Assembly: GCA_963966185.1 (NCBI GenBank)
Contig: CAWZYM010000398.1
Coordinates: 711,001 to 775,000 of the forward strand
Reading direction: 5' to 3'
DNA from: Rhabditoides inermis
Lineage: Eukaryota; Nematoda; Chromadorea; Rhabditida; Rhabditidae
DNA: 64,000 nucleotides
The position numbers were made by a program, and so were the translations under genes. Shown one piece after another: positions 48,673-58,811 of this stretch. The notes below the pieces were generated by a model. It had not been told where the DNA came from and searched no databases. It saw only the letters and a program-made list of their open reading frames with translations. Each line of letters opens with the position of its first letter. Position 1 is the first letter of the stretch.

Positions 48673-51600
48673 TCAATCGATGCGGCTCTCCACCCTGTCG
48701 GCTTCGAGTTGAACAGTGAAGAAGGCGATGGCGGCCGACGCGGCTCCGACAGATAGAATGAGGAGTTGCCAGTGAAGCAGCAGCACGCTTCCGTAGTAGA
48801 AGGACGCACACGCAGCGGCAGACTGAAACACTGTCCTCACCCCCTCTCAAACAATTGCACATTTGGAGGGAGCCTAAGGGGAATATCGACTGCCGATGAA
48901 AAGCAGGGGAAGCGATAGGTGTTTTGTAGGCTACATTCACAGGCAGGGGTGGTAAGCTATACAATGCGGGGAGGAGGAACAATAAGTGAATTCAAGCGAG
49001 CGCCTCTGAGTTCATTCACTAGAGACACGGCTAACACTGCCTATACGACGTATTGCCAGATTGCTACGATCATTTCCAGCTGCTAGCTATCGCGAAATCT
49101 ACGCACCGACAGAATATGATTACTTTTGCGCAACGCATAGCAGCAGTAGGAGAGGAAATGAGAAACGGTGCAGGGTAGTAGACGGGAGGAAGGGAGCGGC
49201 TACGTAATGACAAACTCTAATGATAATGAGAGGTAGCAGCCAAGCGCGCGAGTTGCGGTAAAGCCGGAAAAGGCGGCAGATTACTGCCTCTAATTGCGAC
49301 TGTAGCAGGGGCAGGCGCGCGCAACGGGTAAAGCCGCGGATAAGAGTGAGAGATACGCACGCCTAATTGCGGGGCTGTCCAGGTATGGGCGTGGGGGAAG
49401 GGATACGATAACGCAGTTAGCTAGTTAGTGCAGATGTCAGGCTTGTCAGGCTTGTGACAATTGTGAAATTAAATGCTAAGGCAAGCGAAATGACAAAATC
49501 GCTACTGTGGCGGGGAGATGGGAGATGAGTTCATGTATAATTATGGAAAACGTGACGCACCTGGAAGAACTTGAAAAGAGCAAACGCTGCCGATGATTCC
49601 TGCTTGTAAAGTGCGCCTGTAAATGGCGGGTTCACAATAAACAAGAGAATAGATAGTGCAACAGAAATAACGTCATATTATTCAGTTAAATATTATCTGA
49701 AAATATCATACTATCGCGAAAGAAACATTTCCTCATTTAATGAAGTAGGCAAAAGAAGAAGTGAATGTCGATATTAATTAACACCGTTGGGATGGGCCGA
49801 TAACTATAAAACATACCGAGGAGTGTGTATATTTGCGTATTCCAGCACGAATCAGCGAGGCCGAGCAGAAGACCGGTGAGCAGCGCCAGAGGAACGCTGG
49901 ACGAACAACCATTAGTATTGGTATATAGTAATAGTAAAGTCACACTTATGCGAAATTTATTTTATGGGCGGATTGCGAATAGGTCTGACAAGGAGTGTCG
50001 TTTAGGTCACAGAAGCCGATGGTGACCAAACTGATATCAGAGATACCCTAGGAGGTCACTAGTCGAAAACCGTTTTCAAATCCACAGGACCGGCCATACG
50101 TTTCGAGATATTTACGTTTCAAATTTTGGAGCTAAACCGTATGAATTGCTTTTGCGGTTTGTCACTCTTTTCGCGCGAACTGTGAAACAGCGGCGGTGGC
50201 CTGGTGGATAGAGCGACCGTCTGTCAAGCGGCAGGGTGTGGGTTCGCTCTCCGGGTAAGCTTTTCATTTTGCCGACACTCTCCGGACTTGTACTTTTTGG
50301 TGACAATTGGCCAGTTGGTAGAAAACTCCTATCATCTTCTTTTTTCAAATCGAACGGTCATATGTCTTGTTGAGAGCTCATTAGAAAATGTTTGCGTTCT
50401 TTAGAACTCACTTTCAAAAATTTCGAAAAATATTACTGACGAAGGTTTCCACATGATCCCCTCACCATGCGTGACTCCAACCATTCGAACAAAAAAGTAC
50501 AAGTCTGGAGAGAATCGGCAAAATGAAAAGCATATCCGGAGAGCGAACCCACAAACTACCGCTTGACAGACGGCCGCTGTATCCACTAGGCCACGCCGCT
50601 GATTCACAGCTCGCGCGAATGGAGTGACAGGCCGCAAAAGCAATCCATACGGTTTAGCTCCAAAACTTGAAACGTAAATATCTCGAAACGTATGGCCGGT
50701 CCTGTGGATTTGAAAACGGTTTTCGACTAGTGACCTCCTAGGGTATCTCTGATATCAGTTTGGTCACCATCGGCTTCTGTGACCTAAACGACACTCTTTG
50801 TGAATATAGACCGGGTAGCGTGAAAACATTCAGTACTTGCTAATGGTCCGTGTTCATGAGGTATCAAATGAGGATATGTATAATATCATTATTACGTTAA
50901 TTATTAGTAATAAAAGTGAACTATGTCATAGTCTCGATGCTATTTCAGTAGTATAATATGAATTACCCGTTGCCGTACACTCACTCGTGAACGACAGGTG
51001 TATTTCGGTAAAACGTCCGATAAATGAGTAAATGAGTTTATCAGTCAGTGGAAAGTTGAAATAATCCTATAGAGCTATAGCAGTAGATGTATAAAAAAGC
51101 TAATCAGATTATAGGTAGTTAGGTGGATTGATCATTACTCACGCTCAATGCTAACACGATTGTTGTAGTCTATGTGGAGTGTCTGTCGGTGGTCGGTGGA
51201 ATGTGGAGTATTATACACATGATGGGTATGTTATTTAAGTTTTTCACGGGTATGTTTTTTTTTCGCTTGTAAGCAAGCGAAAATATATTTGGAGCCCACC
51301 TCGGTTCGATGTATCCGATGGCGCTCGTCTTGTGCAGCGGCGCCTCCATAGGCAGGTTGAGGAAAGCGATGAAGAAGGCGCACAGGTGCAGAAACGTGCC
51401 CAGAATGATCACCTACAGCATAATGATCTTACCGTAACCCAGCCTTCAGAAAGATAAATTCGATATAATAGAAAAAAAGAGTAAAATAATCTCCCACTGC
51501 TACCGTACCCCTTACTTTGTACAAACATGATTTATTCTCCTATCGTCATTTCCAAGTGAACAATTATCCTACATGATCTTTTTTGTAGAGCAATTGAGAT

Positions 51601-53704
51601 ATGTTTGATGAAATGATTCAAACAGAGCGTTCATGAGTATTGCCATAATATTAAAGGTATAATGATTCGAGGTAAAATGATTCAAGGTTAAAAAAGAACA
51701 ACAATGCCCACCTGCGAGCGTCCGAGGCGCACGTGCGAAGAGCACATGCCGAAAGTGAGACCGCCTGGAAGAAATTTGCGATATGGACATCATATGAAGA
51801 CTCCGACAATCGAACCAGACAGTTCCAAATCGGACGTGGATACAGTGGAAGCGTTTGGTTGTGGGTGATTCTATGAGTGATCTACTCCATGTCTGTAGAT
51901 GCCCACCTGCGATCTGTCCGGCTCCCATGGCGAGCACGTTGAGTGCGATGAGCGTCTCGGCGCCGGCGTTGAGACGCGTCGCCGCCGACAGACACGCAGA
52001 GTACACACCGCAGAACGTCTGCAAGCATATTGGTAGGAATGAATGAAAATATTGTCTATATCAACAATACAACAACTGTTTTAGACTGCATGGAATATCT
52101 GATCAATCATAAAACTGTAGTAGTTAACTGCAATCAGAAATGGATCAGTGATCGGTTCATTCATTCGGTGCTTCATTCATTTGTATGGGCAACGAAAATA
52201 CTGTAGTAGTAACAAATGACCTGTTCGATGCCCGAGTACATGAAGCACACGGCGAGCAGCATCATCGGGCGGGTGGGGATGAGCGAGAAGGTGAAGGCTG
52301 CAGTCATGATGATTGTATTGTACGCAACAACAGGTTGCATAGAAGAAACGGCCACGTGCGCAAAAGGTAAGAGAACCCCCCCCCCCCCCCGATTCAAGCG
52401 ATTACTCTGTGGAGGAGGGGGAGACTGTGGTATTAGACTCATTGTTTAACAAAGTAAAAAAAAAACAATGTATATAAAACAAAAGAAATAGAACCCACCA
52501 AACTCCTCCTTCCAGTCCCTGTTGGGGGTGGTGATGAGCTGCTCCGTCTGCTCCACCTCCCCCTCCTCCACCCCGTCGCTCACCAGCCGATCCGACAGAC
52601 CGTCGCCTGACAATCAATCGATAACGAAATTGAAATCAATTAATAAATCGATAAAGCTACACGCACCAATCTCGGTGTTTGGCGGGCTGGCGGGTAGGAA
52701 GAGGAGTATGGCGATGCCGACCACGCTCACCCCCGAGAAGACCGTGTAGATGAGGCGGTAGGACGAGACCAGGTCGCTTCGAATATAATACAATGTGAAG
52801 GACAATACTGGATTATATAACGACGCAATCACAAACCAAACATATAACGTACCTGCTACTTAGCACGAAGAGCAGAAAGCATCCGCCCGCAATCAGCGAG
52901 CCCTGAAAGGAGGAACACAATAAAACCTTGTACTGGACTATCGTACCAGTTCGGAACATACAAGACAAGAACAATATTACGGAAGTATGCGCCGTACCTG
53001 CAGCATGGCCCAGAGGATGCCCGAGTTGCGCGGCATCTTCCCCGCCCTCGAGAACTCCACCAGGTACACGCCATTGCCCGTCCAGATCACTGATAACCAA
53101 TCGATATAGGCAATCGATAATACTATCGTTACCTGCTGCTCCGAATCCTAGCAGCGCGCTTGTAGCGTAGAGCAGCGGAGCCGACAGCTGCAGGAAGGCG
53201 AGCATGAAGAGCGCGTAGCACGCCGCTCCGAGAATCTGATGATTATCGATTGATTGGTTTATTATTGATTGATACGGACTCACCATGCACCATTTCGAGC
53301 CGATCGCCTTGAGTATGGGCGGGGCGAGAAAGTTGGAGAAGGTGAAGACAAAGTAGATGATGGAAAGGCTGAACGAGTACACGTGCAATACACAAATGTA
53401 ACAATCACATATACGACACCTCATCACATAGACGAACAGGTACAGTAATTACTCACCTGTAGTATCCACTGTGTTCGCTGAGACCGCTGTCGGGCGCACT
53501 GTGTGCTACGCTACGCAGAACAGCAATCTGCAATCAAATGATCAACCGAATAATCATCATCACATCACAACACACAGTCCATAAGTGCAGACCACAATGT
53601 ATCCTTGCGCTCACCTCAATGTATCCTTGCGAGTTGAAGGCGGAGAAGATGGTGAGGAAGGCGAAGCCTAGCTGGACGATGATGCACAGATCGCGCCGCA
53701 TCAT
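48673..53704 (-). CDS. MFSD11/UNC-93-like major facilitator protein
   Basis: There are 15 exons: 53704-53615, 53527-53457, 53368-53284, 53235-53133, 53089-52998, 52902-52853, 52776-52667, 52606-52499, 52297-52221, 52018-51907, 51764-51712, 51412-51300, 49896-49817, 49616-49561, 48822-48673. They give 449 codons plus stop, the same length as human MFSD11. Shared blocks include [42 protein letters not shown] (MFSD11: RNSGIFWALLQ), [12 protein letters not shown] (LGLGDSCFNTQL), [11 protein letters not shown] and LLHWQLL. Twelve membrane helices are expected, with an acidic loop ([12 protein letters not shown]) in the middle. MFSD11 is an orphan transporter related to UNC-93; substrate and membrane are not known. 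The start is the first of two ATGs, about 20 bp after a TTAGCAG acceptor. The 1.4 kb intron before the exon at 49896 hosts a foldback repeat. Confidence 0.88.
48823..49560. other. Last MFSD11-like intron, 738 bp
   Basis: Between the last two exons. No repeat, RNA gene or ORF with support was seen. Confidence 0.5.
50190..50260 (+). other. tRNA-like segment with A- and B-box, left arm
   Basis: TGGCCTGGTGGATAGAGCG fits a Pol III A box and D-arm. An anticodon-like stem-loop follows with loop CTGTCAA (anticodon GTC, Asp-like). GGTTCGCTCTCC fits a B box and T-arm apart from one position. The acceptor ends do not pair, so it is a tRNA relic and not a functional tRNA gene. Confidence 0.6.
50530..50600 (-). 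other. tRNA-like segment with A- and B-box, right arm
   Basis: The inverted counterpart of the left-arm unit. Read on the minus strand it has TGGCCTAGTGGATACAGCG, the same CTGTCAA anticodon loop and the same GGTTCGCTCTCC. A few substitutions, including compensating ones in the anticodon stem, separate the copies. Confidence 0.6.
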
Positions 53705-54227
53705 CACAATGTGTCCAACACAACTGCTAACAGAATAGGGTCATCGCGGAATCGACAAATCCAATGTGCAGCGCAGAGACATATAAACAGTAGACAGCGC
53801 GCGGCCGGCCGGTGCACAGTCGCACGCCAGCACCACTCGCGGGTCAGCGCTCGTCGCTTGCGCCTCAACCATTTCGCCGCCACAGTGATATTTTCAACAA
53901 GTTGCATGCTGCATGGTTTCCAAACTATTCCGATTCGGAAAATATTGATGTTATTAGGTCGTGGTTTAGACGAGTTTTGATTTGCATAATGTCTGATGCA
54001 TGGGATTCTTATCATCGAGCTCCTCTACTCTGCTACGCTGTAGTCATCTGTCTCTCTTATCACTCGGGTGTTCGTATCGAAAACAACGCGACCTTCTCCG
54101 CCGCTGTCTCCAAACATGGAATTGTTATCACGCGCAAGTGCTATATAAGATTGTGCTGAACAGTCTTGTTTCCTTGTTCCGTACTCGTGCTTCGCAGATA
54201 TTTGCATTTCTTCTCTTTTTAGAGGAG
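53705..54227. other. Divergent promoter between the MFSD11-like and isomerase genes
   Basis: 523 bp between two divergent start codons, so regulatory sequence for both genes is probably here. No exon is supported. Confidence 0.5.
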
Positions 54228-55134
54228 ATGTCGATAATTCGCGAGAAGATCGGCAACGTCTACTGGATCAAGCTCAACAACCCCAAGCGCCGCAACTGCA
54301 TCACCGCGGAGGTGGTTTTTCATCTACTTTCTTGGTCCCCATTCACCTCGCACGGTTCGGATAGTTGCACAGTGGACAGTGGCGCTCGCACTGACCGCTC
54401 CGCAAGCACGCGACGCGCCAGCTTCACTGCGATTTACCAGCAAGCGCTAAAGCGCGATAATTTCTTCACTGAAATCGCTATGCGCCCATTCACTCGCAAA
54501 GCGGCCTGTGCTCGCGCCGCTCTCTCTGTGGGGCGCGCTGTGCAACTATCCGGGCCGTGCCTCGTGGCGACGTTCGCCTCCACCAATGTCCATTTCGCAT
54601 TTCCTTTCCACGTTGTAGATGTACGATGAGATGGTGGCTGGTCTCGACGAGGCGAACTCGGATCCGGACGTCATTCTCACCGTATACACAGGTGTCGATT
54701 GTCAATAGCTTGATTACAGCTTCATTTCAGGAGTGGGTGAGTTCTACTCGTCTGGCAACGACTTCTCGCCCGCCAACGCAGGCAAACTGTGGGTTGTTTA
54801 TTGTTTTTCAAATTTGAACTTTTGTTTGCAGCATGGAAAACCTCGAGAATCCCGATTTCGTAAACCCGTACAAGGTAGCGTTATTGATTTGATTGATGTT
54901 CCTGCTCCACACCGACTGTCAACACGGCAGCCTAGATTAGACTAGACTGTAGCATGAACTTTGGCTATGGGTAAGATATGCAAATTTCGCAGCGCTGGAC
55001 GGACCGTCTCATCGTGCACAGGAAGCCGCTGGTGGCTCTCGTGAACGGACCGGCTATCGGCATCGCCTGCACCACACTGTCCACATTCGATATGGTGGTC
55101 GCATCGGATAAGGTGGGGAAGAGGGAGAGAGAGA

Positions 55135-55166
<32 letters not shown>

Positions 55167-56695
55167 TCCCGTCTAGGCCTACTTCTCCACCCCCTTCACC
55201 GAGATGGGCCTCGTGCCCGAGGGCACCTCCTCCATCACATTCGCCCACACCATGGGATACACCAAGGTGGGTTCACATGAAGTTGCGGTTGAAACACATT
55301 GCTTTTCGGAATACTCCCATATACTCCCGAACACTTCGTAAAAAAACCCTTTCGAAGAGACTGAACGCACCTTGATGACGTGACGTCTCTTTCCAGGCGG
55401 CCGCGATGGCGTTGTTCGCCGAGGACATGTCCGCACACGACGCCTACATCTGCGGATTCGTCGCCAAGGTAAGCGCGATACTCTGGAAAAGACTCTTTTT
55501 TTTCGTTTAGGTGATTCCGCACTCCGAGTTTGAGCAGAGGACCAAGGCGCTGGTGGAGAAGTGGAGCAAGCTCGCGCCGGAGGTGCGTATCTCTCTCCCT
55601 CTTTTTCCTTCCCTCTCTCTCTCCCTCTCTTTCTCTCTTTCTCTCTCTTTCTCTTTTTCTTTTTCTTTCTCTTTTTCTCTTTTTTTCTCTTTCTCTCTTT
55701 CTCTCTTCTTCTCTTTTTCTCTTTATCTCTTTATCTCTTTCTCTCTTTCTCCCTTTCTCTCTTTCTCTCTTTCTCTCTTTCTCTCTTTCTCTCTTTCTCT
55801 CTTTCTCTCTTTCTCTTTTTCTCTTTTTTTTTCTCTTTCTCTCTTTCTCTCTTTTTCTCTTTTTCTCTTTATCTCTTTATCTCTTTCTCTCTTTCTCCCT
55901 TTCTCTCTTTCTCTCTTTCTCTCTTTCTCTCTTTCTCTCTTTCTCTCTTTCTCTTTTTCTCTCTTTCTGTCTTTCTGTCTTTCTCTCTTTCTCTCTTTCT
56001 CTCTTTCTCTCTTTCTCTCTTTCTCCCTCTCTCTCCTTCCCTCTCTCTCTCTCCCTCTCTTTCTCTCTTTCTCTCTTTTTCTCTTTCTCTCTTTCTCTCT
56101 TTTCTCCCTCTTTCTCTCTTTCTCTCTTTCTCTCTTTCTCTCTTCTTCTCTCTTTCTCTCTTTCTCTTTTTCTCTTTTTCTCTCTTTCTGTCTTTCTCTC
56201 TTTCTCTCTTTCTCTCTTTCTCTCTTTCTCTCTCTCTCTTTCTCTCTTTCTCTCTTTCTCTCTTTCTCTCTTTCTCTCTTTCTCTCTTTCTCTCTTTCTC
56301 TCTTTCTCTCTTTCTCTCTCTTCTCTCTTTCTCTCTTTCTCTCTTTCTCTCTTTCTCTCTTTCTCTCTTTCTCTCTTTCTCTCTTTCTCTCTTTCTCTCT
56401 TTCTCCCTTTCTATCTTCCTCCATTTCTATCTTTCTCTATTTCTCTCTTTCTCTCTCCCTCTCTCATCCCTCTTTACAGGCCCTCATCATATCCAAGGAC
56501 ATGCTGCGTCCCCATTCCTATCGCAACCGTCTGCTCGCTGCCAACCAGGACGAGCTGACGGTAGTGTTTGTTTAATTGTTTACCTGTTTAAATAACTACT
56601 TTTAGGAGATCAACTCTCGGTTCGCTAGTGAAGAGGCGTTCAGCCGCATCAGCGCCAAGTTCGGACCATCCAAGAACAAGAAGTCCAAGCTGTGA
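54228..56695 (+). CDS. Peroxisomal delta3,delta2-enoyl-CoA isomerase (ECI2-like)
   Basis: Ten exons: 54228-54311, 54619-54691, 54731-54788, 54832-54874, 54993-55112, 55177-55266, 55397-55468, 55511-55582, 56480-56560, 56606-56695. They give 260 codons plus stop. The crotonase fold is clear: VYWIKLNNPKRRNCI at the start, the oxyanion-hole segment GVGEFYSSGNDFS, then LVALVNGPAIGIACT. TEMGLVPEGTSSITFAHTMGY follows; Glu141 in PEG sits where ECI2 enzymes have their single catalytic Glu. The protein ends KKSKL with SKL as a type 1 peroxisomal targeting signal. It should shift cis-3 or trans-3 double bonds to trans-2 during beta-oxidation of unsaturated fatty acids. The human ECI2 N-terminal acyl-CoA-binding domain is absent. 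Intron 8 is an 897 bp C/T tract. Confidence 0.9.
55590..56465. repeat. About 0.87 kb polypyrimidine (CTTTCTCT)n intron
   Basis: Practically the whole intron 55583-56479 of the isomerase gene is C/T on the coding strand, mostly TTTCTCTC units in many imperfect copies. It ends in TTTACAG. Two internal stretches (about 55686-55800 and 55835-55930) are near-identical, showing local duplication. Confidence 0.95.
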
Positions 56696-57657
56696 GACCC
56701 GCGCTCTTTGAAATCAACTGAATGTATTCACTTGTACATAGAACTGTGATAAAATAGTATATTATATTTCTTATTTTAATTTAGTTTATTTATTTATATA
56801 TTGATATTGATCGATATTTGTACTATTCGAATAACATCGATATTTATACAGTGAGCCCGCAAATGAGTTCCACTCTGTTCACGAGAGACATCAGGGAATC
56901 AGGACGGTTAGTCAATGTTCAGAAACCTTTAAATCGTGTTTTAAGTTTGACCAAAGTTTGGGTGTGTAATCAGGGAGGATCGCTGCAAGGTAAGAAAGAA
57001 CGTTACCACTACGACAATGTCAAGTGAACGGGATCCGAAAAATAGAGATCTTATAAACTTATGAACATAGAGGATGGTGGAAGTAGTTTACGGGCCGGGC
57101 GTGCACACATGTCACACCTGTGCACAGAATTATAATTAAACAATAATAACTAATAAGCTGGTAATAACAACTGATTTGATCAGATAAGAGGGTATGCAAT
57201 ATGCTACCTGTGAATTAAATTACGCGGACTACGTCAATTCGTACAATTTACTGTAACGTTAATTCTGTGCTCAGTACAATTTAGCATTTTATCATTCATA
57301 TGAGGCTTCTGAATAAAAAGTGTAAAGATTAACAATTAAATATCCCTGCATTATACTAGCTATCATAATTTCGGAATTTCGGACGTATTGTAAATGTGAA
57401 GAAAAGTGTGTAGCGCATTTCAATACTGATCGTTCACAAAGATTGGTGCTTGAGGACTGCTTCTACTACACGTTTCCCAAAGTTGGACATGCCATGCCAC
57501 GCTGAATTCACAAAAAAACTTATCTGAACGCTTTCAGCCAGAACGCGACGGCAAAGCATTTGGCTGCTTGGATCACGGTAATTATTTTGTTTTGTTTTCA
57601 AGGATCACGTTCAAATGGATTTAAACAATTCTCTTTTATCTTTTTTTTACTCTGTTC

Positions 57658-57699
<42 letters not shown>

Positions 57700-57922
57700 A
57701 TTTTCATTTCATCAGACTTTTCTTTTCTCAAAGAAGTTGATGTTGATGTGTCGCCGTCCATTAACAAATACGAGAAAAAAGTTTGCTTGTAAATATCATA
57801 TTAACACTTTATGAAAGTATATGTCTGATTCACACCTGGTTGTAACATCATAATCGCAGTGATTCGCTACGCGTGTGATTCAGCTGATTTATGTCGGAAT
57901 TGTGGATGAGCGAGAAAGAGAG

Positions 57923-57967
<45 letters not shown>

Positions 57968-58394
57968 TCGAGGAAAAACACTTAAAACGTGAAATCACTT
58001 TCTATTTTAGTTCAACCAGAAAACAACCAGATGTGATTTGAAAGAAAGTCTTTAGCTAATTCATGATGTAAACGCCTTTTTTGTCGCGGAAATGCGGGCG
58101 GGCAGTGCGTTTCTAGTGGTCATCTCTTTATCAGTCCGCCCAGCCGCGCGCAGCGAGTGGACAGGGCTGTGTTATCACTATTTGCATATCATATCACGTG
58201 TTATCACCGACCGAGCGTCTCGCAAAAAGCGCTATTCATTCGCTGACCACTCGCTACGCACACCCTATACCAACCGATTCGAGAAGCCTGCACAAATACA
58301 CATATTCCGCCTGTTCTCTTTCTCTCTCTCTCTCATCTGATTCTCGGGCGGCCCTCCGAAATGCCATGTCGCGCCTGTGCAAAAAACAGACTTG

Positions 58395-58430
<36 letters not shown>

Positions 58431-58811
58431 GTTGTAATACTGTTCGAACTGTACACGCTTCTCTATCACTGTAGATCCGTGTCTTTCCGCGAAACACACC
58501 GTCTATCGATCGAGTACTGTACTTTGCACAACTCCCGTCTACGCTAATCCTGCTAGTCAAATACAGTATTGCCGCATCTCCCCTCTCACTCATCCGGCGT
58601 GTACGGTATTGCGCATCGGATGGCGCGCCTGCGTCTCTGCGCCCCGGCTTGCTCTCGCCGCCCCGCCCTCTCTCTCTCTGCCGTTCCCGATTAGCGATCA
58701 TTCTCTCATTCTCATATATATGCATTCCGCCTACCGCCGAATCTGCTACCCACACTTTTGGCGTGTTGTTTTCCGTGTTTCGCCTTCTCTCACTCTCTCA
58801 AGTGGTTTCAG
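56696..58811. other. Intergenic region upstream of the nuclear receptor gene
   Basis: About 2.1 kb. The isomerase 3' UTR ends in A/T-rich sequence with GATAAA near 56748. CT and GA microsatellites lie at about 57661-57697 and 57925-57965, with another CT tract at 58399-58428. No exon is convincing. Confidence 0.5.

Larger units (their letters stand above)
49988..50801. mobile_element. Foldback element with two inverted arms of about 315 bp
   Basis: The left arm (about 49988-50300) and right arm (about 50486-50801) are near-identical inverted copies. They share AGGAGTGTCGTTTAGGTCAC at the outer end, the block CTAGGAGGTCACTAGTCGAA, and GTACTTTTTG near the inner end. An unrelated A/T-rich spacer of about 185 bp separates them. 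GGTCT flanks the outside in inverted orientation. No protein is coded. It lies in an MFSD11-like intron. Each arm carries a tRNA-like segment, so it is either a tRNA-derived SINE inserted twice head to head or a foldback transposon that captured a tRNA. Confidence 0.8.

Noticed and set aside
50190..50260. Functional tRNA-Asp gene
   Set aside because: The A and B boxes and anticodon loop are present but the acceptor stem cannot pair and the T-arm is imperfect.
55511..56595. Three overlapping 340-350 codon frames rich in Leu, Ser and Phe
   Set aside because: They come from the C/T intron of the isomerase gene. The flanking exons join in frame across it.
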